From positions 1 through 28,456 of the forward strand of contig CALASN010000035.1 in NCBI GenBank assembly GCA_937888735.1: 28,456 nucleotides of DNA. The letters run 5' to 3'. Shown here piece by piece: positions 6,106 to 13,727 of the stretch. Position numbers and translations under genes: made by a program. Origin of the DNA: UBA5499 sp002426275. GTDB lineage: Bacteria; Bacillota; DTU084. A model generated the notes under the pieces. It made no database searches, was not told the origin of the DNA, and saw nothing but the letters and a program-made list of their open reading frames with translations. The first letter of the stretch is position 1. The number at the start of each line of letters is the position of its first letter.

Positions 6106-7045
6106 AATTTCAGGAGCAACCTTAAAGCTCACCCACCTGGAAAAACCTTACTGGCCGGGGATTACCAAAGGAGACCTGCTCGCCTACTGGCAAAAGCTGG
6201 CTTCTGTCGCCTTGCCTCTCTTGGCGGGCCGTCCCCTATCCCTTGTGCGCTATCCCCATGGCTGGAGTGGCCAAAGCTTCTGGCAGAAAAATTTGCCCTC
6301 TACTGCGCCGCAGTGGCTGTCAAGTTATTTGCACGAAGGCAAAACCCGCTATCTGGTGGCAGACAGTCCGGCAGCGCTCCTTTGGGCAGTGAACCAGGGC
6401 GCCATTGAGCTGCACCCTTGGGCGTCCAAGGTAACCGCGCCTTCGTTTCCGGATTATGCGATTTTGGATTTGGATCCTTTGCCGCAATGGGGGTTTTCTC
6501 AAGCTCGGGAAGCCGCCTCTGCCGCCCGCCGGCTGGCAGACGAACTGGGCCTGAGATTATACCCTAAAACTTCAGGCGCGAGCGGACTTCACCTTTACCT
6601 GCCGCTGGTAAATCGCTACCCCTATCCTGTTGTCACGGGGTTTATGGAAAAATTCTGCCAAATTATCGCCAACGCCCTGCCGGAGCTTGCCACAGTGGAG
6701 CGACTGGTGAAAAATAGGCAAGGCAAAGTTTATTTAGATTATCTGCAGAATCTGCCGGGAAAAACGATTGTGGCGGCATTCTGTCCCAGAGCCGTAAAGG
6801 GAGCTACAGTCTCCTGGCCGCTGTCCTGGGAAGAGCTTGCGGATGCAGAGCCTCAGGACTTTACCATCCGCACAGTGCCTAAACTCGCTCCTACCGAGCC
6901 CTGGCCGGGAGTGCTGGCCGGCCAGACGCTGGAGGGAGCGCTGGAGCGCTTAGAGCTCATTGAACTGCTCCGGCAAATACCCCATAGCGGGAGGCTGGAT
7001 TCCAAAGCAGAAACTCAGCCACCCCCAGTTCCCGCAGAGCCTTAA
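6089..7045 (+). CDS. ligD: LigD-type NHEJ DNA polymerase (Pol/primase domain)
   Basis: A 318-residue archaeo-eukaryotic-primase-type polymerase that fills ends during NHEJ. It begins with the family pattern LTHLEKPYWPGITKGDLLAYW. The paired metal-binding aspartates are in ILDLDPLP, the third motif in SGASGLHLYLPL, and the end of the domain in DFTIRTVP. The GTG start at 6089 is preceded by GGGAGGAATTCGCGC, inside the ligase gene, giving a 17-base overlap. After the normal domain end there is a proline-rich tail of about 40 residues that reads across the 3' end of the convergent glycoside hydrolase gene (89-base overlap). No phosphoesterase domain gene is present in the operon. Confidence 0.94.
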   Translation: MDCQIEISGATLKLTHLEKPYWPGITKGDLLAYWQKLASVALPLLAGRPLSLVRYPHGWSGQSFWQKNLPSTAPQWLSSYLHEGKTRYLVADSPAALLWAVNQGAIELHPWASKVTAPSFPDYAILDLDPLPQWGFSQAREAASAARRLADELGLRLYPKTSGASGLHLYLPLVNRYPYPVVTGFMEKFCQIIANALPELATVERLVKNRQGKVYLDYLQNLPGKTIVAAFCPRAVKGATVSWPLSWEELADAEPQDFTIRTVPKLAPTEPWPGVLAGQTLEGALERLELIELLRQIPHSGRLDSKAETQPPPVPAEP

Positions 7046-8114
7046 GCTGCAGGCGCAAGTGCTCCGGTCCATAGGCCGGAGGGCCTAAAGTGAAAGCTTG
7101 CAACCACGGTCTGAGTTTGGATTTTTGCACCAGCTTTTGGTGATCCCCGATGCTCCTTTTGACGGTTTGATAAGGGGCCGCGTTGGGATTGCTCAACGCG
7201 TAAGTGCCCTTGGCATAATGGGACGGGTAAGCCATGGGAGAGAGATAATCCGCTGCCCCGTCTAATTCCTGAATTTTCTGACCTATTCCCAAATCATCTA
7301 CTGCCGAGCCTGCCAGGCCGAAAGTATCGGCGGAGACGACGGCCTGTTGGTGGCAGCTGTGAATGGCGGCTGTGGCATAACGCAAAAAGTCGCCAATCTG
7401 CTTGCTCACAGGCCGGCCTTCTGGATAAACAAGCTGGGACAAATTCCCGTCGGAAGGAAAGCGCACATAGTCGTATTGCACCTCGGAAAAGCCGAGCTGT
7501 ATCGCTTCTTTTCCCAAGGCCGTCAGGTATTCCCAGACCTCCTGCGAGTAAGGGCTGACCCAGCTTTGGCCCTTGCGATCGCGCCAGCTGCCGCCGGCTT
7601 TAGCCTTGAACGCCAGATCCGGTCTCTTGCCGGCCAGCAGCGGATCCTTAAAAGCCACAATCCGGGCGATGGCAAGAATACCTTTTGCCCGCAAGCCAGC
7701 TAATAATCCGGACGGATCCGCGATTCTGCGGCTGGCGGCGCCGCACTTGCGGGCTAAGTCCACCTGCGTCTGGTAACTCACAACGCCTGTGTCGTCTTTG
7801 ACATCGATCACCACCGCGTTCAGACCGTTTTCTTTCAGGAACCCGGTCAGTTCCTTCATCCTGCCCGAGCCTGCCGTCCAGCTGGTGATGTAAACGCCTC
7901 GCACCGGCCGCGGCGCTTCCCTGAAGCTCTGAGGCTGCTGCCGGGACGCCGGCTGCGGCGGCGTGGGGACGGTTTGGCGCTGCGCCACGGCAGCCTTCGC
8001 GATTGGCGTCGGCTGGGAGAAAAAAACAGGGCTGATTAATCCGGAGAGGCAAAGCAAAACGATAATCGCTCTGAACGTTTCAAGCCATGCCTCGCTGCAG
8101 AGAAAGCGCTTCAT
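6957..8114 (-). CDS. Secreted/anchored putative glycoside hydrolase (DUF4015-type TIM barrel)
   Basis: A 385-residue protein with an N-terminal signal or anchor (residues ~10-35, ETFRAIIVLLCLSGLISPVFF) and a linker rich in Pro/Gln. A barrel domain related to the putative glycosyl hydrolase family PF13200/DUF4015 follows. Recognisable pieces are RGVYITSWTAG, NAVVIDVKDDTGVVSY, GLRAKGILAIARIVAFKD, EVQYDYVRFPSDG and YLSPMAYPSHY. Activity on a carbohydrate, perhaps cell-wall or spore-coat glycan, is inferred from fold only. The ATG at 8114 follows TTAGGGGAGT and sits 13 bases after the prmA stop. Its last 29 codons overlap the ligD polymerase gene on the other strand, leaving no room for a terminator between them. 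Confidence 0.85.
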   Translation of the reverse strand: MKRFLCSEAWLETFRAIIVLLCLSGLISPVFFSQPTPIAKAAVAQRQTVPTPPQPASRQQPQSFREAPRPVRGVYITSWTAGSGRMKELTGFLKENGLNAVVIDVKDDTGVVSYQTQVDLARKCGAASRRIADPSGLLAGLRAKGILAIARIVAFKDPLLAGKRPDLAFKAKAGGSWRDRKGQSWVSPYSQEVWEYLTALGKEAIQLGFSEVQYDYVRFPSDGNLSQLVYPEGRPVSKQIGDFLRYATAAIHSCHQQAVVSADTFGLAGSAVDDLGIGQKIQELDGAADYLSPMAYPSHYAKGTYALSNPNAAPYQTVKRSIGDHQKLVQKSKLRPWLQAFTLGPPAYGPEHLRLQLKALRELGVAEFLLWNPASRYGVFAGAVQ

Positions 8115-8127
8115 AAATTTTACTCCC

Positions 8128-8976
8128 CTAACTTCTCCCTCCCACAAGGCAAACCCATTCCTGACGCCTTAAAACATCCTGGATGGCAAAGCCGGCTTTT
8201 CTGAAGGCAGCCTCTACTTCCGCCTGCCGCTGGCAGTTGATTCCGCCCGCGATCAGTTTTCCTCCGGGCAGCACGTAGCTGGGCAGCTTCGGAGCCAAAC
8301 TCACAAATAGATCCGCGGTGAGATTGGCCACCGCCAAAGGTGCGCCGCGCTCCGGAGGCGACCAGGACAGCAAATCAACTTGCCGCAGCCGAATCTTCGT
8401 TCCGTTGCGGGCAGCATTCTCTTTTGCCGCATCGATCGCCACCGGATCCGCCTCAAAAGCCACAACGTCGGCTCCCAGTTTCGCCAGGGCGATGGCCAAG
8501 ATGCCGGAGCCGGTGCCCAAATCATAGGCAAATGTGCCGGGCTCAGTATTCTCCAAAAGCTCCAGACACAACTGCGTTGTGGGATGATAGCCGGTACCGA
8601 AAGCCTGCCCAGGATCTAAGGCTAACGTGAACCTGCCCTCTTCAGTGCGCAATTCCCAAGAAGGACAGATCAGAAAACGGGTTCCCACAGAAAGGGGATG
8701 ATAATATTTCTTCCATTCCGTAGACCAGTTTTCCTCTTTTATCAGCTCTTTTTCCAGCAATCCCCTGCCAGGATCCAATCCTGCGGCCCGAATCCCTTCT
8801 ATCCTCGCTTCGAGCTCCGCCTCCACTCCCGCGGCCAAAGTCGCCGGGAAATAAGCCGCAATCACAGGCTCTTCCTTTGTTCCCTCCTGGACTGTGCCGG
8901 AAGCGTAATCCAAAAAAGCGGCCTCCAGGGCCGCCAGCGCCTCAGGTCTGGTTTTGACGGATACTTTAATCCACAT
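8128..8976 (-). CDS. prmA: Ribosomal protein L11 methyltransferase PrmA
   Basis: A 282-residue SAM-dependent methyltransferase that methylates ribosomal protein L11. The N-terminal L11-binding domain (WIKVSVKT..., WSTEWKKYYHPLSVG) is followed by the hallmark LDPGQAFGTGYHPTTQLCLELLE. The SAM site is YDLGTGSGILAIALAKLGA, and VANLTADLF is the substrate-side motif. AAGGAG lies 5 bases before the ATG. It is placed 9 bases after dnaJ, the usual dnaJ-prmA order of Bacillota, so it belongs to the heat-shock transcript. Confidence 0.96.
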   Translation of the reverse strand: MWIKVSVKTRPEALAALEAAFLDYASGTVQEGTKEEPVIAAYFPATLAAGVEAELEARIEGIRAAGLDPGRGLLEKELIKEENWSTEWKKYYHPLSVGTRFLICPSWELRTEEGRFTLALDPGQAFGTGYHPTTQLCLELLENTEPGTFAYDLGTGSGILAIALAKLGADVVAFEADPVAIDAAKENAARNGTKIRLRQVDLLSWSPPERGAPLAVANLTADLFVSLAPKLPSYVLPGGKLIAGGINCQRQAEVEAAFRKAGFAIQDVLRRQEWVCLVGGRS

Positions 8977-8985
8977 AAGCGCTCC

Positions 8986-10107
8986 TTATTTTCCGAAAGC
9001 TCCCTTGATTTTATCAAAAAAGCTCTTTCCCGTATCCTCAAAGGTTTCATCCAACTGCTGGAAGAGCTCCTTTTGTTTTGCGGAAAGCCTCTTGGGAATT
9101 TCCACTTTCACCGTAAGATATTGATCTCCCCGGCCGGAGCCGTGCAAGTGCGGCACGCCGCTGCCCTTAACCCTGAAGGTGGCTCCCGGCTGGGTGCCCG
9201 GGGGAATCGTCACCTTCACCTGACCGTCGATGGTGGGAACTTCCAGTTCGGCGCCAAGGGACGCTTGCACCAGATTCAGAGGGATCTCCAGCAAAATATC
9301 ATCGTCACGCCGTTTGAAGAAACGATGCGGCCTGACGTTGATCACCACGTAGAGATCGCCCGGCGAGCCGCCGCGACTGCCGGCTTCGCCGCCGCCCGAA
9401 ATCCTGATCTGGAACCCCTGATCCACGCCTGCGGGAATGTTTACTTCCAGTTCCCGCGCTTTCTGCACCCTTCCCCTGCCGTGACAATGGCTGCAGGGCT
9501 GCTCTACGATCTTGCCTTCGCCTGAACAGCGCGGACAGGTTACAACGTTCACCATCCTGCCGAAGGGAGTGTTCTTGACGCTTTGAACCTGTCCTGTGCC
9601 ATTGCACTGGGGACAGGTTTTGATCTTGGTGCCGGGCTCTGCCTGATTACCGTGACAATGGGGACAAACCTCTCTGCGGCTGACGTTGATCCGCTTTTTC
9701 GCGCCAAAGCAGGCCTCAAGAAAATCCAACTCCAGATTGTACCGCAAGTCTGCGCCCTTGGTAGGGCCTCGCCGCTGAGCCCTGGCGCCGCCTCCCCCGC
9801 CAAAGAACATGTCGAAAATGCTTCCCAAGTCGTCGAAACCGCCGAAGCCGCCAAACCCTTCGGCTCCGCTGAAGCCGCCGCCGTTTTCAAAGGCCGCGTG
9901 CCCCAACTGATCGTACTGAGCGCGCTTCTGCGGATCCGAAAGCACGGCGTAGGCTTCGTTGATTTGTTTGAACTGCGCCTCCGCGTCCGGCGATTTATTG
10001 ACGTCGGGATGATATTTTCTGGCCAGCTGGCGGTAGGCTTTTTTGATCTCCTGATCGCCGGCCTCTTTGTTTACGCCCAAAACCTCGTAGTAGTCTCTCT
10101 TGCTCAC
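8986..10107 (-). CDS. dnaJ: Chaperone protein DnaJ
   Basis: Type I Hsp40 co-chaperone that stimulates DnaK ATPase and delivers unfolded proteins. It has the J domain with HPD (ARKYHPDVNK), a Gly/Phe-rich linker with FDMFFGGGGG, four zinc-finger repeats (CPHCHGNQ, CPQCNGTG, CPRCSGEG, CSHCHGRG) and two C-terminal beta domains. The first repeat departs from CxxCxGxG by ending in Gln. I chose the GTG at 10107 (MSKRDYYEVLGV) because AAAGG lies 9 bases upstream. The in-frame ATGs at 10116 and 10113 are too close to that site; the GTG at 10110 is also possible. It lies downstream of dnaK with a hairpin in between. Confidence 0.95.
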   Translation of the reverse strand: MSKRDYYEVLGVNKEAGDQEIKKAYRQLARKYHPDVNKSPDAEAQFKQINEAYAVLSDPQKRAQYDQLGHAAFENGGGFSGAEGFGGFGGFDDLGSIFDMFFGGGGGARAQRRGPTKGADLRYNLELDFLEACFGAKKRINVSRREVCPHCHGNQAEPGTKIKTCPQCNGTGQVQSVKNTPFGRMVNVVTCPRCSGEGKIVEQPCSHCHGRGRVQKARELEVNIPAGVDQGFQIRISGGGEAGSRGGSPGDLYVVINVRPHRFFKRRDDDILLEIPLNLVQASLGAELEVPTIDGQVKVTIPPGTQPGATFRVKGSGVPHLHGSGRGDQYLTVKVEIPKRLSAKQKELFQQLDETFEDTGKSFFDKIKGAFGK

Positions 10108-10130
10108 CACCATCATCCTTTAACCAGAGA

Positions 10131-10150
10131 CGGCCAGGTACGCCTGGCCG
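10131..10150 (-). other. Stable tetraloop hairpin between dnaK and dnaJ
   Basis: CGGCCAGG (10131-10138) and CCTGGCCG (10143-10150) form a perfect 8-bp GC-rich stem with a 4-base loop, right after the dnaK stop. On the minus strand it is followed by TCTCTGG, not a T-run, so it is not a standard terminator. It could stabilise the 3' end of a processed dnaK message or lower dnaJ output relative to dnaK. Confidence 0.6.
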
Positions 10151-10158
10151 CCCAGAAA

Positions 10159-12003
10159 TTAATCAGCCTTATCCTTTTTCTCTTTGTCGTCCACGTACTG
10201 GTAATCCGCGTCCACAACCCGATCGCCGTCTTGCTTGCCGCCTTCCGTCTTGCCGGCCTGTTGTTGTGCTTTAGCTTGCTCATAAATCTGACTTGTCAGC
10301 CCGTTCAAGGCTTCGGTGAGCGCTTGGGTCTTGGCCTTTATTTCCTCAACATCCTTGCCGCCGCTGACTTTGCGCAGCTCCTCCAAAGCCGTTTTCACCT
10401 TTTCCATGTGAGCCGGATCGCCCTTGCCTTCCAGATCTTTGAGGGTTTTTTCCGTGCTGTAGACCAGGTTATCGGCAGTATTGCGGATTTCCACTTCTTC
10501 TTTCCGCTTGGCATCCTCATCCGCATGGGACTCGGCCTCTTTCATCATGCGCTTAATCTCGTCTTCGGACAAACCACTGTTTTTAGTGATGGTGATGGCC
10601 TGCTCTTTGCCTGTGCCCAAGTCTTTGGCCGACACGTTGAGAATACCATTGGAGTCAATATCAAAAGCAACCTCGATCTGAGGCACACCCCGGGGCGCAG
10701 GGGGAATTCCGGTGAGCTGGAACGAGCCTAAAAGCACATTGTCCGCCGCCATGGGACGTTCTCCCTGATATACTTTGATGTCCACCGCGGTCTGGCCGTC
10801 CGCAGCCGTGGAGAAAGTCTGCTTTTGCGTGGTGGGAATGGTGGTATTACGCTCGATGAGCTTGGTGAACACTCCCCCCAATGTTTCGATGCCCAGGGAC
10901 AGTGGTGTCACGTCCAGCAGCACAACGTCTTTTGTCTCTCCGGTGAGCACGCCCGCCTGAATGGCAGCGCCGATGGCCACGCACTCGTCGGGGTTAATGC
11001 CCTTATATGGCTCTTTGCCCGTATACTTGCGCACTGCCTCCTGCACTGCCGGGATTCTTGTGGAGCCGCCCACCAAGAGCACTTTGTCCAATTGCTCTGG
11101 TTTCAATTCGGCATCCTGCAGCGCGCGGCGCAGCGGTTCCATAGTCTTCTCCACCAGATCCGCCGTCAGCTCGTCGAACTTCGCCCGGGTCAAGGTGATA
11201 TCCAGATGCTTAGGACCCGTTTGGTCCGCGGTGATGAACGGGAGGTTAATATTAGTGCTCACCAAACCGGAAAGCTCGATTTTGGCCTTCTCGGAAGCTT
11301 CTTTGAGCCGCTGCATGGCCTGGCGATCGCCTTTGAGATCAATGCCCGTGTTTTTGCGGAACTCGCTCACCAAATAGTCTGTAATCCGGTCGTCGAAATC
11401 GTCTCCGCCCAAATGATTGTTGCCGCTGGTGGCCCGTACCTCAAACACGCCGTCGCCCAGTTCCAGCACCGAGACGTCAAAAGTGCCGCCGCCCAGATCA
11501 AAGACTAAAATGGTCTGGCTGTTGCTGCCCTTCTCTAAGCCGTATGCCAATGATGCGGCCGTTGGCTCGTTAATGATCCGCATCACTTCCAGACCTGCGA
11601 TCCTGCCGGCGTCTTTGGTAGCCTGCCTTTGGCTGTCCGTGAAGTAAGCCGGAACCGTGATCACAGCCTGCTCCACTTTCTCGCCAAGATAGGCCTCCGC
11701 ATCTGCCTTGAGCTTCTGCAGGATCATGGCGGAGATCTCCTGTGGCGTGTATTCTTTACCGTCGATCTTCACTTTATGATCAGTGCCCATCTTTCTCTTA
11801 ATTGAAAGCACTGTGCGGTCCCCGTTGATTACAGCCTGCCGCTTGGCCACCTGCCCCACCAGGCGCTCTCCATTGGCAAAGGCCACAACCGAAGGCGTCG
11901 TCCTTCCTCCTTCCGCATTGGGGATCACTGTCGGCTCTCCGCCTTCAATGACAGCCACGCAAGAATTTGTGGTTCCTAAATCAATCCCAATGATCTTACT
12001 CAT
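10159..12003 (-). CDS. dnaK: Chaperone protein DnaK (Hsp70)
   Basis: Hsp70 chaperone of 614 residues, the usual length for Bacillota. The nucleotide-binding domain opens with IIGIDLGTTNSCVAV. It contains AVITVPAYFTDSQRQATKDAG, INEPTAASLAYG, the phosphate loop FDLGGGTFDVSVLELG and VLLVGGSTRIPAVQ. The interdomain linker DVVLLDVTPLSLGIE and the substrate-binding domain follow, then an acidic/Gln-rich tail ending in VVDADYQYVDDKEKKDKAD. It starts at an ATG that overlaps the grpE stop by 8 bases (ATGAGTAA), with AAAGGA upstream inside grpE. Controlled with hrcA and grpE by the CIRCE promoter. Confidence 0.98.
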   Translation of the reverse strand: MSKIIGIDLGTTNSCVAVIEGGEPTVIPNAEGGRTTPSVVAFANGERLVGQVAKRQAVINGDRTVLSIKRKMGTDHKVKIDGKEYTPQEISAMILQKLKADAEAYLGEKVEQAVITVPAYFTDSQRQATKDAGRIAGLEVMRIINEPTAASLAYGLEKGSNSQTILVFDLGGGTFDVSVLELGDGVFEVRATSGNNHLGGDDFDDRITDYLVSEFRKNTGIDLKGDRQAMQRLKEASEKAKIELSGLVSTNINLPFITADQTGPKHLDITLTRAKFDELTADLVEKTMEPLRRALQDAELKPEQLDKVLLVGGSTRIPAVQEAVRKYTGKEPYKGINPDECVAIGAAIQAGVLTGETKDVVLLDVTPLSLGIETLGGVFTKLIERNTTIPTTQKQTFSTAADGQTAVDIKVYQGERPMAADNVLLGSFQLTGIPPAPRGVPQIEVAFDIDSNGILNVSAKDLGTGKEQAITITKNSGLSEDEIKRMMKEAESHADEDAKRKEEVEIRNTADNLVYSTEKTLKDLEGKGDPAHMEKVKTALEELRKVSGGKDVEEIKAKTQALTEALNGLTSQIYEQAKAQQQAGKTEGGKQDGDRVVDADYQYVDDKEKKDKAD

Positions 12004-12583
12004 CTTCTATCTCATCCTTTCCGCTTTCCTTTGCCTGGGCAACCTTAACCTTGCTGCAACGTAATACCTTCTGGCCAAACTGATAACCCCGTACGTATTC
12101 CTCCATGATCGTTCCCGCAGCCGCCTGGTCTGTGTCTTCGCTGGAGACGGCTTCATGGCGAAGGGGATCAAACTGTTGACCAACTGCAACGATGGGTTTG
12201 ATTTCTTCCTGGGCTAAAACATCCAACAATTGCCGCCTGATCATTTCCACCCCTGTCCTCAAGCTGCTGTCTTCAGTCTCCGGCGCTGCGGCCAGGGCCC
12301 GTTCCAAGTTATCTATAACAGGCAAAAGCGGAGCGGCGAAAGTTTCTATGGCCAGAACCCTGCTTTCTGCCAATTGCTGTCGGGAGCGCTTACGAAAATT
12401 ATCGAAATCCGCCCGCAGGCGCAAAAGCCGCTCCTCCAGCTCTGAGTTCTCTTGTTTCAGCCGCGTCACTTCTTCAGCCGCATCTTCGGCCGGCTGCGGC
12501 TGCAAGTCCGCCGCTTCCGCGGCCTGTTCCCCGACAGATGTGGCCTCTTCACAACTTGGCTCCTGTTTTTCTTTTTCTGTCAT
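11996..12583 (-). CDS. grpE: Nucleotide exchange factor GrpE
   Basis: 195-residue GrpE, the ADP/ATP exchange factor of DnaK. It has an acidic, low-complexity N-terminus, a long coiled coil (VTRLKQENSELEERLLRLRADFDNFRKR) and a C-terminal beta domain with VRGYQFGQKVLRCSKVKVA, the diagnostic end of the family. The ATG follows GAGGGGTGAG within the 3' end of hrcA, 4 bases after that stop, and the gene overlaps dnaK by 8 bases. Confidence 0.96.
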   Translation of the reverse strand: MTEKEKQEPSCEEATSVGEQAAEAADLQPQPAEDAAEEVTRLKQENSELEERLLRLRADFDNFRKRSRQQLAESRVLAIETFAAPLLPVIDNLERALAAAPETEDSSLRTGVEMIRRQLLDVLAQEEIKPIVAVGQQFDPLRHEAVSSEDTDQAAAGTIMEEYVRGYQFGQKVLRCSKVKVAQAKESGKDEIEDE

Positions 12584-12587
12584 TTTC

Positions 12588-13625
12588 TCACCCCTCTGCT
12601 TCCCAAGCAGTAATATTGCGCAACGTTTTTTCTAAATCCGTTTTCAAAAAATTAACCAGCGAAATCACCCGCACGTAATCCATCCGGGTAGGCCCGATGA
12701 CTCCAATGGCTCCCATGGCTCCCAGCCCCAACTGATAAGAAGCAGCCACAATGCTGCATTGAGCCATAACAGGCAAATGCATTTCCGGTCCTATTACCAC
12801 TGCCACTTCGTTGGGACGGGAAAAATTTCGCAAAAGCGTGGAAACAAACTCTTGTTTCTGCAAAAGTTCCAAGATGGGACGGGCTCGCTCCAGATCGCAA
12901 AACTCCGGCTGCTTGAGAATGCCCATGGCGCCTTCCAGCATCACCTGCTCGCCTGTGGAAATGAGGCTCAAATAAATCAGCTCGCCTATGGACTCTTTCA
13001 AGGCTTTATTCCCGGTCAAAGGCAACCCTTCAATAAGCTTGCCATGGAAATCAGCAAGTCTCACTCCCGCCAAATGCTCATTGAGCCAGGCGGCAACAGA
13101 AGAGAGCTCTTCCTGGGTCAGCTCGTCTTCCAGCTGAAAGATTTCATGATCCACAAATCCAGGCTCTGTTACCAAGATCGTCAGCACATGTCCGGGAGCC
13201 AAAAGGACAAATTGAATTTGCATGAAAGTTGCGTTTTTCCTCTTGGGTACCAAAATCACAGCCGTGTACTGGGTCAGTTCCGATAACAGTCTGGCAGCCT
13301 GTTCCATCAATTTTTCCAGCTTGCGGGTCTTTCGGAAGACGTTTTTGAAAGCGGCTTGTTCGCGTATGCCTACCTGCGCGGGCTCAATCAGCACATCTAC
13401 GTAAAAACGATAACCTTTGTCTGAAGGAATCCGTCCGGCTGAAGTATGAGGCTGCCTCAGATAACCGCCGTCTTCCAGATCCGCCATCTCGTTGCGAATT
13501 GTGGCAGGACTGATGCCTAAATTATACTTCCGAGCGATGGTTCGAGAGCCCACAGGCTCAGCTGTAGAGATGTAGTCGTCAGTCACAGCCCGCAAGATCA
13601 TTTTTTTCCTCTCGTCTAGCCTCAT
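12588..13625 (-). CDS. hrcA: Heat-inducible transcription repressor HrcA
   Basis: 345-residue repressor of class I heat-shock genes; it binds CIRCE and depends on GroEL for activity. An N-terminal winged helix (RLDERKKMILRAVTDDYISTAEPVGSRT and ISPATIRNEMADLEDGGYLRQPHTSAGRIPSDKGYRFYVD) is followed by a GAF-like domain and a C-terminal GAIGVIGPTRMDYVRVI segment. I chose the ATG at 13625 because it gives the usual family length and N-terminus. An in-frame ATG at 13658 lies inside the CIRCE operator and would add 11 non-conserved residues. The ribosome binding site (GGGGGTGGG) is weak, which may keep repressor levels low. First gene of the hrcA-grpE-dnaK-dnaJ-prmA transcript and self-regulated. 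Confidence 0.97.
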   Translation of the reverse strand: MRLDERKKMILRAVTDDYISTAEPVGSRTIARKYNLGISPATIRNEMADLEDGGYLRQPHTSAGRIPSDKGYRFYVDVLIEPAQVGIREQAAFKNVFRKTRKLEKLMEQAARLLSELTQYTAVILVPKRKNATFMQIQFVLLAPGHVLTILVTEPGFVDHEIFQLEDELTQEELSSVAAWLNEHLAGVRLADFHGKLIEGLPLTGNKALKESIGELIYLSLISTGEQVMLEGAMGILKQPEFCDLERARPILELLQKQEFVSTLLRNFSRPNEVAVVIGPEMHLPVMAQCSIVAASYQLGLGAMGAIGVIGPTRMDYVRVISLVNFLKTDLEKTLRNITAWEAEG

Positions 13626-13644
13626 CAGTCCCACCCCCAATTTG

Positions 13645-13671
13645 TTAGCACTCACCATTGACGAGTGCTAA
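13645..13671 (-). promoter_or_regulatory. CIRCE operator (HrcA binding site)
   Basis: TTAGCACTC-N9-GAGTGCTAA is a perfect match to the CIRCE consensus, with the exact 9-base spacer (ACCATTGAC). It begins about 6 bases after the predicted transcription start, so HrcA here would block initiation or early elongation of hrcA-grpE-dnaK-dnaJ. Confidence 0.98.
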
Positions 13672-13683
13672 TCTCTAATTAAT

Positions 13684-13712
13684 AAAATAGCACCCCTTTC
13701 CAGCAATGTCAA
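13684..13712 (-). promoter_or_regulatory. Sigma-A promoter of the hrcA heat-shock operon
   Basis: On the minus strand, -35 TTGACA (13707-13712) and -10 TATTTT (13684-13689) are separated by 17 bases. Transcription should start near 13677, just ahead of CIRCE. The promoter lies between the hemW stop and hrcA. Confidence 0.85.
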
Positions 13713-13727
13713 GGGCGCCAAAAAATG

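Noticed and set aside
9583..10731. Long + strand open frame of 382 codons
   Set aside because: It is antisense to dnaJ and dnaK, whose conserved motifs lie on the minus strand; no start signals or family features.
10825..11508. 227-residue + strand open frame
   Set aside because: Antisense shadow of dnaK with no recognisable domain.
13626..13658. Earlier hrcA start at 13658
   Set aside because: This ATG is within the CIRCE operator and would add residues not found in the family.
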